DNA of 64,000 nt from Treponema sp. (GCA_024693045.1 JAILLQ010000020.1:163387-227386), one strand, 5' to 3'; positions 53,475 through 63,588 are shown, counted from the stretch's first letter. Notes: generated from the letters alone by a model not told the origin. Numbers and translations: made by a program.

Positions 53475-53747
53475 ATGAAATTAAAACCATTAGCAGACAG
53501 AGTTCTTGTAAAAAACGACAAAGCAGAAACTAAAACAGCAAGCGGAATTATTATTCCAGAAGCAGCTCAGGAAAAAACACAGACAGCAACAGTCATAGAA
53601 GTTGGACCTGGAACAGATGATGAAAAAATTACTGTAAAAGTTGGTGACAAAATTATGTACGACAAGTATGCAGGAACACAGGTTAAAATCGACGGTGAAG
53701 ATCACTTGATTTTAAGAATGTCTGACATCATCGCAATAATTGAATAA
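53475..53747 (+). CDS. groS: Co-chaperonin GroES
   Basis: 90 residues capping the GroEL ring. The typical start [12 protein letters not shown], the mobile loop region ([19 protein letters not shown], residues 17-35) and the roof region ([36 protein letters not shown]) are all present. AAGGAG precedes the ATG. It is monocistronic: a terminator follows and groEL lies 7 kb away on the other strand. Confidence 0.97.
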   Translation: MKLKPLADRVLVKNDKAETKTASGIIIPEAAQEKTQTATVIEVGPGTDDEKITVKVGDKIMYDKYAGTQVKIDGEDHLILRMSDIIAIIE

Positions 53748-53764
53748 ATAAAAATAATTGATAG

Positions 53765-53800
53765 AAACTGTCTGTATTAAATAACAGGCAGTTTTTTTTT
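53765..53800 (+). terminator. Terminator after groES
   Basis: AAACTGTCTGT and ACAGGCAGTTT pair with one wobble, followed by TTTTTTT. It also sits just beyond the TPR lipoprotein stop. Confidence 0.9.
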
Positions 53801-55664
53801 ATTTTAAATTCATTTTAGCAAGAAGAAGCCGGGCCTCGCTGTTTCTCTTATCAAGACTAAGTGAATATTCAGCACATCTTCTGGAATTCTTTAGATCTTC
53901 GTCCTTGTAATAGATTAAAGCCATTCTATACATCGCCAAAGACTTTATGTACAGAGAAGAACTCCTTCCGTTTGTTTTTCCGTAAAGAGCCAAAGCCATA
54001 TCTTTAAGCCCCAGAGAATTATAAATTAATGCAAGATTCATACAAGCCGAATCACTTGCTATTACACCTACATTTGCATCTAGAGCAGGATTTCCTTTTT
54101 CAAATACATAATTTTCGTAAAGACATTTAGCATCCTCAGCTCTTAATGACAAGGCTGCAAAATAGGAAGCAAGAGAAAGTTCTTCTGAACTTAAATCATG
54201 AATGTTTTTAATCAGATTCTGCCAAAACATCCCATCTGTGGAAATATTATATTTTTTGGAAATATACTTATAAAACAGTTTCCATGCATCGTCATATAAT
54301 TTGTTGGTCAGAAAGTAGTTTTCGGCATAAAGTAATAAAAGTTCATCGTAAACTGCAGGACTTATCATATTTTTTTCCAGGATACGCCATATATCTGCTG
54401 TTTTTTCTTTATCAGTAAGTTTTTCTTCAACTTTATATCTAATGTCCTGGCGAACAATATAAAGCAGGGGATTTTTTACTCTTTTCAAACTTTCATCAAT
54501 TCTAAAACTGGCATCACTGACAGGCACTCGAACTCGGTTGTCATACCTTTCCATTTCAAGAGTGGCCAAACCATGATCCCTGAGTTCCATCATGCCAGAA
54601 TCTTCAATTCTCTCCTGGTTAGAATAAAGGGCAAAATCTGCATAAGCACAGAGGGCCGGAACATAATCAGGCCAGTTTGTTACAGCAAAAGAAAGGTAGG
54701 AAAGACATTTTTCATCATTTTGGTTATCCCGTGCCCATTTGGCAGAATTTGTAAATATGATTGGAAAAGTTAAATCTTCCTGATAATTTTCCGGCAAAAT
54801 CCATTGACCTTTGTAGTCCTGTATTGTTTGCAAAAAATTCTGTCTGACTCTTTCAGCCATTTCAGCATCAGACAAGGCCAGATAAGAATCTGAAAGAAGA
54901 GAAAAAAGGCTTTTTCCATCTACCTTCTGTAAGATTTTGCCACTTGCACTTTTTAACAACTTTTCACTTGTATTGCAGAAATTTACAGAGTCTGCAAACT
55001 GACCGGCATCGTAGGAAAGCAAGGCCCAGAAATATGAATCATCTGCTCCATAAACTTCTTCGGGAAGCAATTGCCCTGCCCTGGAATATTCTCCATTGGC
55101 CAAATACATCAGCGCGCAGTTACGGAGCCAGGCATTATCCTTTGTACCCACATAGGCATCATAAAAAACAGGAAAATAATCTGTTGATTCAAAAACTTGT
55201 CTAATATTTTTACTGTCAGATTTATTCAGAGTATCCTTCATTACTATTTCAGAATAAATCGAACCATAATCCGTTCCCTGTAAAACTTTACCAGCCCTTA
55301 AGGCATCTTCCATGCGATTTTCCCTCAAAAGGAAATTAGCATAGACTGCATTTAATTCTAAATTTTCGGGATTTTTTTTAATGGCATTTTGAAGAACTTT
55401 TTCCGCTTTTTCCAAACATAAAATCTGTTTATAACGTCTAAAAATTCCTATTTCTGACCAGGATGAAAAAGCATATTTTTCGACTTTTCCAAGCTCTTTT
55501 TCTGCATCCTTAAACTGATTTTGATTAATAAGTGCATCTATTTCATCAAGAGCTGATGTAAAAGAAAGGCGTTCTGCACTTTTTGAACAGGAAAGAAAAA
55601 AAGCCGGCAGAAACATTAAAAAGGACACTAAAATGCACAATATTTTTCTGCACGGCTTCTTCAT
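53799..55664 (-). CDS. TPR-repeat lipoprotein
   Basis: 621 residues. A lipoprotein signal ends FFLSC (Cys26). The remainder is helical, with tetratricopeptide-like repeats (ALDEIDALINQNQFKDAEKELGKVEKYAF, AEKVLQNAIKKNPENLELNAVYANFLLRENRMEDAL, ALYGKTNGRSSSLYIKSLAMYRMALIYYKDEDLKNSRRCAEYSLSLDKRNSEARLLLAKMNLK). It is probably an envelope scaffold protein with no known enzyme activity. Last gene of the SurA-nusB-TPR unit, 14 nt after nusB, with GGAG before the ATG. Confidence 0.85.
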   Translation of the reverse strand: MKKPCRKILCILVSFLMFLPAFFLSCSKSAERLSFTSALDEIDALINQNQFKDAEKELGKVEKYAFSSWSEIGIFRRYKQILCLEKAEKVLQNAIKKNPENLELNAVYANFLLRENRMEDALRAGKVLQGTDYGSIYSEIVMKDTLNKSDSKNIRQVFESTDYFPVFYDAYVGTKDNAWLRNCALMYLANGEYSRAGQLLPEEVYGADDSYFWALLSYDAGQFADSVNFCNTSEKLLKSASGKILQKVDGKSLFSLLSDSYLALSDAEMAERVRQNFLQTIQDYKGQWILPENYQEDLTFPIIFTNSAKWARDNQNDEKCLSYLSFAVTNWPDYVPALCAYADFALYSNQERIEDSGMMELRDHGLATLEMERYDNRVRVPVSDASFRIDESLKRVKNPLLYIVRQDIRYKVEEKLTDKEKTADIWRILEKNMISPAVYDELLLLYAENYFLTNKLYDDAWKLFYKYISKKYNISTDGMFWQNLIKNIHDLSSEELSLASYFAALSLRAEDAKCLYENYVFEKGNPALDANVGVIASDSACMNLALIYNSLGLKDMALALYGKTNGRSSSLYIKSLAMYRMALIYYKDEDLKNSRRCAEYSLSLDKRNSEARLLLAKMNLK

Positions 55665-55678
55665 ATTATTCTCCAGTC

Positions 55679-56179
55679 TTAAGCAAGAGATTTTTTGATG
55701 TTATCAAGAATAGCATTTGCAAATTTATATGATTCATCAATACCATATTCTTTTACAATTTCTACTGCTTCATCAATAACAATAACAGGATCAACTTCTT
55801 TCTGGAACATAAGCGAATAAACACTCATTCTGATAACAGCAAGAGCAACTTTGTTTATTCTATCTAAGGTCCATTTTGAAGAAAGATGATTTTTAATTAC
55901 TTCATCAATTTTAGAAACGTTTTCTACTGTTCCGCGAACTAGAAGGCGCGCAAAAGTAAAAATTTCTTCTTTCTTCTCAGGAGTCAAAGAATCAAAGAGT
56001 GACATTTGCTTATCAATAAGACAGAACTTAGACTCTTCTTCCTGAGATTCTCCTTCATGCACTTCAGCATCATCGTTTTCGAGCCATGAAAAAGTGAGTA
56101 AATCTTCTATTTTTACTCCACCAACATCCCATGAATACAGTGCCTGAAATGCAAGAATTCTTCCTATACGACGAGACAT
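55679..56179 (-). CDS. nusB: Transcription antitermination factor NusB
   Basis: 166 residues, all-helical. It begins MSRRIGRILAFQALYSWDV and ends with the NusB signature VIVIDEAVEIVKEYGIDESYKFANAILDNI. It acts with NusE in rRNA antitermination. An insertion of about 25 acidic residues (ENDDAEVHEGESQEEE) near 30-48 is larger than in most NusB proteins. TAGGAGG precedes the ATG. Confidence 0.95.
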   Translation of the reverse strand: MSRRIGRILAFQALYSWDVGGVKIEDLLTFSWLENDDAEVHEGESQEEESKFCLIDKQMSLFDSLTPEKKEEIFTFARLLVRGTVENVSKIDEVIKNHLSSKWTLDRINKVALAVIRMSVYSLMFQKEVDPVIVIDEAVEIVKEYGIDESYKFANAILDNIKKSLA

Positions 56180-56188
56180 TACGTCCTC

Positions 56189-57268
56189 CTACCAAGAAAG
56201 AAGTTTTGTCAAAGCATCACCAGTCTTTTTGCGTTCAACGTTTTCTTCTTTATCTAACTCTTCAGCAATTTCCTGAGCAGCAACTGTAAAATACTGCATT
56301 ACTTTTTCCTGTCCTAACGAACTGCGAATATAATCGTATACAGTTGTTGTTGAATCTGGCTGAACGATATCACTCAAACCGAGAAGTTTAGCATCATACT
56401 TTTTAATTACCATATAGAACTGGAAATGTGTATCAAATTCTGAAACATCTGAAATATAGTCTTTATTATTGTCAAAAAGGCTAATTAAATCTGAATAAGA
56501 AATACCAAGCTGCTGAGCACTAGTCTGATTTTTATTGATAAGAATTTCCCCAGACTGGAAGCCTGAATTTTCTTTCTTTGATTCAACAATAATCTGATTT
56601 GAAGAAAGCTTTTTTTCCTTAAGTTTTGTATATAAATCGTTTGCCTTTACACGAGCAGCTTCTGCATCATTGTCTTTTGGAACTACTACAAGGAAAAGCT
56701 TCATCATATCTGTCCAGACAAATGAAGATTTATTCAATTCATAGAAAGAACGAATTTCATCATCTGTTGCGGCAACTGCCTTAATTTCGTTTTCACGCTG
56801 TTTAACAATATACTGCTGCACAAGAGTCTGATTTTTAAGATATGTTTTGTATTCAGCCACTGACATACCAATCTGCTGCTTCATAAAATCATCAAGAGAA
56901 AGATTAGTTCTCTGCTTTACAGTCTGTTCAAGTTCAGACTGAGTAACAACTTTCCCTAAAAGCTGCTGAGAAACATTCTGAAGGAACATCTGTTCAACGG
57001 CACTGTCTGTAAGTGTGATACCTGATTTCTGAGCCATCTGAAGCACAAGTTTTTCCTGAATAAGAGCATCAAGAACCTTTTTTCTATCAGAAACAGAAAG
57101 GGCAGCCCCACGCTGTTTTTCATACATTTCAACACGTGTTTTTATCTGTTTAACAGTGATTGATTCATTCTTATTCAATTTTACAACAGCAAGAACCTGA
57201 AGGTCTGACTGAGCAAAAGCACACATGCCCATGAATAATGTAATAAATGCAATAGCAAAACGTTTCAT
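56189..57268 (-). CDS. SurA-like periplasmic chaperone/peptidyl-prolyl isomerase
   Basis: 359 residues with a cleavable signal peptide (ends CAFAQ, about residue 20). A SurA_N-type helical domain is at about 30-160 (KVLDALIQEKLVLQMAQKSGITLTDSAVEQMFLQNV), then a parvulin-like region around 180-285 (WTDMMKLFLVVVPKDNDAEAARVKANDLYTKLKEKK). Probably assists folding of outer-membrane proteins. Parvulin catalytic residues are not clearly conserved, so chaperone function is more likely than isomerase. A promoter inside a perfect palindrome lies just upstream. Confidence 0.8.
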   Translation of the reverse strand: MKRFAIAFITLFMGMCAFAQSDLQVLAVVKLNKNESITVKQIKTRVEMYEKQRGAALSVSDRKKVLDALIQEKLVLQMAQKSGITLTDSAVEQMFLQNVSQQLLGKVVTQSELEQTVKQRTNLSLDDFMKQQIGMSVAEYKTYLKNQTLVQQYIVKQRENEIKAVAATDDEIRSFYELNKSSFVWTDMMKLFLVVVPKDNDAEAARVKANDLYTKLKEKKLSSNQIIVESKKENSGFQSGEILINKNQTSAQQLGISYSDLISLFDNNKDYISDVSEFDTHFQFYMVIKKYDAKLLGLSDIVQPDSTTTVYDYIRSSLGQEKVMQYFTVAAQEIAEELDKEENVERKKTGDALTKLLSW

Positions 57269-57291
57269 ATTTCATTCCTTTTATTATTAAT

Positions 57292-57327
57292 TACAGTATG
57301 ATTTTATATTATAACAATCATACTGTA
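57292..57327. promoter_or_regulatory. Perfect 12-bp palindrome enclosing the SurA-operon -10
   Basis: TACAGTATGATT (57292-57303), 12-nt centre, AATCATACTGTA (57316-57327): a perfect inverted repeat. The centre and right arm hold the minus-strand extended -10 TGT-TATAAT (hexamer 57308-57313). The arms would flank the promoter and start site, as in repressor operators. No T-run follows, so a terminator is unlikely. Confidence 0.6.
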
Positions 57328-57359
57328 TTTTAGTTACAATGTATTTATAAATTAATATT

Positions 57360-59183
57360 TTATTTATCAAGAGGAAGTCCACCACTGATTGTAGCTCGAA
57401 TTCGACGAACTCCGGCAGAAGAAGACTGTTCCTTTTCAATCTTAAAATCCCCAATCTGGAGTGTATGCTGAACATGAGGTCCACCACAAACTTCCTTGCT
57501 GAACCAGTCAGTCTTTGCGTCACGGCCGATTGTGTAAACTTTTACCTGTTCACCGTATTTATTTGCAAAGAGAGCGCGGGCTCCTTCAGCCTTAGCCTGA
57601 TCAAGAGTCATAACTTCCATTGTTACAGGAAGGTCTTCTTTGATTTTCTGGTTTACTATGTCCTGAACCTTCTGAACTTCTTCTTTTGTCATAGGGCGTT
57701 CAAAAGTAAAGTCAAAACGCATTCGTTCATTGTTGATATTTGAACCCTTCTGAGCAACCTGGTTACCAAGTACTTCTACGAGAGCCTGCTGTAAAAGGTG
57801 TGTTGCAGTGTGATATTTAGTTGTGATATCAGACTGTTCTGCTAGACCGCCCTTAGCTTTTCCGGCATCAAGAGATTTTGAAGCTTCCTGATGCTTTTTT
57901 TCTGCTGCCTTAAAGCCTTCGATGTCAACCGTAAAGCCGTTTTCAGCTCCAAGTTCCTGAGTAAGTTCAAGAGGATAACCGTATGTTTCGTAAAGATTAT
58001 AAGCAACTTTTCCGCTGATAATCTTTTTAGGATTTTTCATAAGGTTTGGAAGAAGTTTCTGGAATTCTGCTTCACCTTTTTTGAGGGTAAGGCGGAATTT
58101 TGCTTCTTCTGCATTAAATTCATCACTGATTTTTTTTGCGTTTACCTTGAGTTCAGGATATGCATTTCCAAAATTTTCTATTACTACGGCTGCAATTTCT
58201 GAAAGGAAGGCTTTTTCAATGCCAAGCTTCATTCCATGGCGTACTGCACGACGAATCAGGCGGCGCAAAACATAACCGGCTCCAACATTACTTGGAGAAA
58301 CTCCACGCTGGTCACCAATGATAAAAGCACTGGCTCTTGTATGATCTGCAATAATACGAACGGATTTGTCTTTTTCTTCATCACTGCCGTACTTATAAGA
58401 AGAAAGTTCTTCTATTTTCTGAATAAGAGGCTGGAAAACTTCTGTAAGGTAAACACTAGTCTTTCCCTGAAGAATACAGTTTGTGCGTTCAAGTCCCATA
58501 CCTGTATCTACATTTTTCTTTTCCAAAGGAAGAAGTGTCTTTTCGTCTACGCGGTTGTACTGCATAAAAACGTTGTTCCAGATTTCCATCCAGTTTGCAC
58601 TGTCTGTTCCCTTGTTTGAACCTAGAGGAGGGAGGCCTTCTCCAACCCAATAGAAGATTTCTGTATCAGGACCGCATGGACCTGTTGGACCTGCTGCCCA
58701 CCAGTTGTCGCTAGCAGGAAGATAGGCGATTTTATCTTCTGGCATACCATTTTCTTTCCAGTAGCCGGCAGCCTCTTCATCACGAGGAGCGTTTTCATCA
58801 CCAGCAAAAACGGTAACACTGATTTTTTTAGGGTCAAGTCCAAGCCATTCCGGGCTTGTTAAAAATTCATAAGAATATGCAATTGATTCTTTTTTAAAGT
58901 AGTCGCCTAAAGACCAGTTACCAAGCATTTCGAAACAAGTTAAGTGGCTTGGATCCCCAACCTCATCGATATCACCTGTACGAATACATTTCTGGTAGTC
59001 TGTAAGGCGTGTTCCGGAAGGGTGTTTTTCTCCCAAAAGGTAAGGAACAAGCGGATGCATACCCGCCATTGTAAACAAAACAGAAGGGTCATTTTCTGGA
59101 ATCAAAGACTGTCCAGAAATTTCAGCATGATTTTTACTCTTAAAAAACTCAATATACTTTGAGCGTAATTCATTTGCAGTCAT
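57360..59183 (-). CDS. alaS: Alanyl-tRNA synthetase, short spirochaetal form
   Basis: Charges and proofreads tRNA-Ala. 607 residues against ~875 in E. coli. The catalytic domain is at about 1-240 (FTMAGMHPLVPYLLG, CIRTGDIDEVGDPSHLTCFEMLGNWSLG), then the tRNA-recognition region and the editing domain with HTATHLLQQAL near 460 and CGGPHV near 565. It ends directly after the editing domain, so the C-Ala (DHHA1) domain is absent. Shortened forms are known in treponemes. Promoter TTGAAA-N17-TATAAT ends 9 nt before the ATG and no Shine-Dalgarno is present. Confidence 0.95.
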   Translation of the reverse strand: MTANELRSKYIEFFKSKNHAEISGQSLIPENDPSVLFTMAGMHPLVPYLLGEKHPSGTRLTDYQKCIRTGDIDEVGDPSHLTCFEMLGNWSLGDYFKKESIAYSYEFLTSPEWLGLDPKKISVTVFAGDENAPRDEEAAGYWKENGMPEDKIAYLPASDNWWAAGPTGPCGPDTEIFYWVGEGLPPLGSNKGTDSANWMEIWNNVFMQYNRVDEKTLLPLEKKNVDTGMGLERTNCILQGKTSVYLTEVFQPLIQKIEELSSYKYGSDEEKDKSVRIIADHTRASAFIIGDQRGVSPSNVGAGYVLRRLIRRAVRHGMKLGIEKAFLSEIAAVVIENFGNAYPELKVNAKKISDEFNAEEAKFRLTLKKGEAEFQKLLPNLMKNPKKIISGKVAYNLYETYGYPLELTQELGAENGFTVDIEGFKAAEKKHQEASKSLDAGKAKGGLAEQSDITTKYHTATHLLQQALVEVLGNQVAQKGSNINNERMRFDFTFERPMTKEEVQKVQDIVNQKIKEDLPVTMEVMTLDQAKAEGARALFANKYGEQVKVYTIGRDAKTDWFSKEVCGGPHVQHTLQIGDFKIEKEQSSSAGVRRIRATISGGLPLDK

Positions 59184-59192
59184 AGTTTTATA

Positions 59193-59221
59193 ATTATATT
59201 GACGCTTTCCTTGAATTTCAA
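59193..59221 (-). promoter_or_regulatory. alaS promoter, nearly leaderless
   Basis: Minus strand TTGAAA (59216-59221), 17-nt spacer, TATAAT (59193-59198), then 9 nt to the ATG at 59183. No ribosome binding site is visible. Confidence 0.75.
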
Positions 59222-59260
59222 GATAGCAAAGGCATTCAATAGAAAAGTATGATTGTAAAA

Positions 59261-60817
59261 TTACTTTTCAAGCCTTAAAGTTATCATTCTTCCTTCTGCT
59301 GCGTAGCATGTATCAGGAGAAATTCTAACAGGAGTAAGCATAATAACATCTTTATCGATTACAGTTTTTACAGTCGGCTTATCCCTTCTTCTTTTTGGAG
59401 GAATAGTTACTTCATGACTTTGAAATTTCATGGCATAAGCAGTTTTAATAGAAGAATTTTCAAAATCAGAACGAAACTGTATGATTGGATAGTTTCCAAC
59501 AGAATCAATTATAAAGATTCCACTTTCTTCTATATCATTTTTTTTGAGCTTAAAAATATTGTCTTTAAATGTCCACTTATTATCGTCTTCATCTTTCCAT
59601 ACTGAATTTTCGGCTAAAAGTTCTTTCTGATAGTCGTCCGAAATCATAGGAACTTTTACTTCACCAAAAGTACTCTGGAATGACATTTTTTTATAAGTGC
59701 CATCCCACTGGTTAGATTCTTTAATTACCATTCCGACATCATCGTGAACATGAATGTATACCTCATTCACGCCAGAAAGCATAATGTCAAAACGACGTTT
59801 CATACTAGAAATTACAGTATTAATAACCGTGAGATAGATACCACTACGACGAAGGTTAGAATCTTCCCATGAATAAACACCTTCTGTGTCATCAAAAAGG
59901 AAAATGATTTCTTTATCAAAATAGTCAAAATAAATATACCTAGGGGTAGATTCAGTATTTGTTGTTTTATACCAGAGTCCATTCAAAAACTGGGCAAAAG
60001 TATCAACAGTTCCATTTTGAATTCGGGCAAGTTCCTTTGCAGCAATTCTACTTCCGTTCACTTTCAGCTGACGAGACTGAACATATTTCTGTTCATCCTG
60101 GTTCCATACATATTCTGTTTGAAGCTGGTTTATTCCTGTCATTTTTGACTTAGAATCTTCACTTTTATCTGATGAGTAAACCCATACGCTAAAACTTTCA
60201 CCTTTTGTTTGAGAAAGTGCATAAGCTTCTGAACGGTCTGTCTGAAGAATAAAAATTGTTCCATCAGATTCGAAATCACCAATAGTCTGTAATTCTACTG
60301 AATCCCTTCTGTGGCGGCACAGGTAGATTCTCATAACCGAAGTTCCATCTGACTTCATACCCTGATACACAAGGGCATTTCTATGATTACCAATAACATC
60401 CAGAGCATTGTAAGAAAAGGTTTTACCTTTTGAAATTTCTGTTGAAATTTCTGCAACACGGTCATAGGCATTTGTCTCGGAATTATAAAGTCCAACAATG
60501 AGAAATAGATACGGAGAACCAGCCTTGTGAACAGCCACAACCTGATCGTCCAGGTTATCACCGTCAAAATCCATAGTAAGGGTGCTCATTAAAGTTTCTG
60601 TTGGAAGAAGAGGAATAAAGGAAGTCTGCATTGCACTTTCGTCAACAGATTCTGTATTTATCTGATCACCGGAAGAATCTTTATCTGTAATAGGATTTAC
60701 AATTTTAGGTCTAACTTCACCTGTATTTCTAAAAAAAACAAGTCTAACAGTCAGAAGACAGGCAAGAATAATAGCGATACAAGAAAAAACTATGATAACA
60801 GTACTATTTTTTTTCAT
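59261..60817 (-). CDS. Secreted or membrane-anchored protein of unknown function
   Basis: 518 residues. An N-terminal membrane anchor is at about 6-30 (TVIIVFSCIAIILACLLTVRL). LSTLTMDFDGDNLDDQVVAV near 90 resembles an FG-GAP or calcium-binding loop. The remainder is beta-rich, with a C-terminal region (ENSVWKDEDDNKWTFKDNIFKLKKNDIEESGIF) like a lipocalin-type barrel strand pattern. No family is recognised with confidence. The ATG at 60817 is chosen because the promoter lies directly upstream; the frame opens further, but only through the groEL terminator. Leaderless: TATATT ends 6 nt before the ATG. Confidence 0.65.
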   Translation of the reverse strand: MKKNSTVIIVFSCIAIILACLLTVRLVFFRNTGEVRPKIVNPITDKDSSGDQINTESVDESAMQTSFIPLLPTETLMSTLTMDFDGDNLDDQVVAVHKAGSPYLFLIVGLYNSETNAYDRVAEISTEISKGKTFSYNALDVIGNHRNALVYQGMKSDGTSVMRIYLCRHRRDSVELQTIGDFESDGTIFILQTDRSEAYALSQTKGESFSVWVYSSDKSEDSKSKMTGINQLQTEYVWNQDEQKYVQSRQLKVNGSRIAAKELARIQNGTVDTFAQFLNGLWYKTTNTESTPRYIYFDYFDKEIIFLFDDTEGVYSWEDSNLRRSGIYLTVINTVISSMKRRFDIMLSGVNEVYIHVHDDVGMVIKESNQWDGTYKKMSFQSTFGEVKVPMISDDYQKELLAENSVWKDEDDNKWTFKDNIFKLKKNDIEESGIFIIDSVGNYPIIQFRSDFENSSIKTAYAMKFQSHEVTIPPKRRRDKPTVKTVIDKDVIMLTPVRISPDTCYAAEGRMITLRLEK

Positions 60818-60823
60818 ACTAAA

Positions 60824-60853
60824 AATATACAAAAAAAAAGAAGAAGAGGTCAA
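60824..60853 (-). promoter_or_regulatory. Promoter of the 59261-60817 gene, embedded in the groEL terminator
   Basis: Minus strand TTGACC (60848-60853), 18-nt spacer, TATATT (60824-60829), then 6 nt to the ATG. The -35 overlaps the 3' arm of the groEL terminator and the spacer contains its T-run. Confidence 0.65.
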
Positions 60854-60879
60854 TTTACAAAAAGCAAATAGACCTCTTC
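60831..60879 (-). terminator. Terminator after groEL
   Basis: Minus strand GAAGAGGTC (60871-60879) pairs perfectly with GACCTCTTC (60843-60851). An inner ATTT/AAAT extension is present and nine T follow. Confidence 0.92.
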
Positions 60880-60980
60880 CCATGAAATTACTAGATTCGA
60901 AAGCTTTAGCAAGGTCAGAAAAAGTTTTCTAAATTTTACTCATTCTGCCATGCCAAATATTTTCCTTTCGGAAAAGCTTT

Positions 60981-62609
<1,629 letters not shown>

Positions 62610-62670
62610 CTATTCTACCTCTTTGTATAATAATTTCATTTTCTTTAAACAAAGATATAAAAAAAATATA

Positions 62671-62697
62671 TAATCGGCAATAAAATTCTTTATTTTA
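62671..62697 (-). promoter_or_regulatory. Sigma-28-like promoter match upstream of groEL
   Basis: Minus strand TAAA (62694-62697), exactly 15 nt, GCCGATTA (62671-62678), 11 of 12 consensus positions. The predicted start near 62664 gives a leader of about 58 nt. The region is AT-rich, so TAAA alone is weak evidence, but GCCGAT is rare here. Confidence 0.45.
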
Positions 62698-62751
62698 TTT
62701 GCATATGTTATAGAATAATTTAATATCTATTTAACCATTGGAAGGCAGAAT

Positions 62752-62776
62752 AAAAATTACATCCTTGTAATTTTTT
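62752..62776 (+). terminator. Orphan terminator-like hairpin in the groEL/SIMPL gap
   Basis: AAAAATTACA, TCCT loop, TGTAATTTTT, then T: a perfect 10-bp stem usable in both directions. No annotated gene ends here, so it would terminate an unknown short transcript or act as an attenuator. Confidence 0.55.
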
Positions 62777-62783
62777 CATTTTA

Positions 62784-62810
62784 GTTTGAAATCACTTCTC
62801 TTTTTCAAAC
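62784..62810. repeat. Inverted repeat upstream of the SIMPL gene
   Basis: GTTTGAAA, 11 nt, TTTCAAAC: perfect 8-bp inverted repeat about 60 nt before the ATG at 62869; operator candidate. Confidence 0.4.
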
Positions 62811-62868
62811 CAGAATTATCGCCATCCATTGTCAGCCGCTAACGAGTTTTTTTTTACGAGGAGGAAAA

Positions 62869-63558
62869 ATGAAATTCGAAAAAATTATAATTATTTCTTC
62901 TATTCTCTTATCTGCCCTGATAATTTCTAAAGGTCTTAACGGAATAGGAAAAGCTGCAAGAACGGTTACTGTCAGAGGTTTATGCGAAAAAGAAGTTGAC
63001 GCAGATTTAGCTGTATGGCCGATGAGTTTTACAATAGGCTCAAATGATTTACCAAGTTTACAGCAATCCATAATAGCAAAAACAAAAATAATTGAAGAAT
63101 ATCTTACTGAACACGGACTTTCAGAAGAAGACTACACTGTTCAAGCACCAAATATAACTGATAATTCCGTAGATCCTTATATAGACCGGGACAGCATAAA
63201 ATTCACATATATTGCAAAGGCTACAATTTTTATACGCTCTTCAAAAGTAAATGAAGTAAAAAAAGCTCAGGAAGATTCCCTATCTTTGGCTGGCAAAGGA
63301 ATAGCCATCAAACAGGAATATGACAGCCAGATTTCCTTTGAATTTACAGGCCTAAATGAAATTAAACCTCAAATGATAGCTTCAGCCACTCAAAATGCCC
63401 GTCAGGCCGCAGAGCAGTTCGCAAGGGACTCAGACAGCAAAGTTGGAAAAATAACAAAAGCAACCCAGGGTTTATTTAGCATAGAAAACGCTGCCGCCGG
63501 TCTTGCCGAAAAGAAAACAGTCAGAGTAGTAACAACCATAGAATACGAATTAAAGTAA
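62869..63558 (+). CDS. SIMPL-domain (DUF541) secreted protein
   Basis: 229 residues. An N-terminal hydrophobic signal or anchor is at about 5-22, then a SIMPL/DUF541 domain (RTVTVRGLCEKEVDADLAVWPMSFTIGSNDLPSLQ near 32-67, NARQAAEQFARDSDSKVGKITKATQGLFSI near 180-210). The family (BP26/OMP28-like) forms periplasmic or outer-membrane assemblies; no reaction is known. GAGGAGG precedes the ATG. Confidence 0.9.
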   Translation: MKFEKIIIISSILLSALIISKGLNGIGKAARTVTVRGLCEKEVDADLAVWPMSFTIGSNDLPSLQQSIIAKTKIIEEYLTEHGLSEEDYTVQAPNITDNSVDPYIDRDSIKFTYIAKATIFIRSSKVNEVKKAQEDSLSLAGKGIAIKQEYDSQISFEFTGLNEIKPQMIASATQNARQAAEQFARDSDSKVGKITKATQGLFSIENAAAGLAEKKTVRVVTTIEYELK

Positions 63559-63588
63559 AAAAATTGCAGCAAAAAAAGCAAAAGCCCA

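Noticed and set aside
60818..60883. Earlier ATG start (60883) for the secreted protein
   Set aside because: It lies within the groEL terminator and upstream of the mapped -35/-10 pattern.
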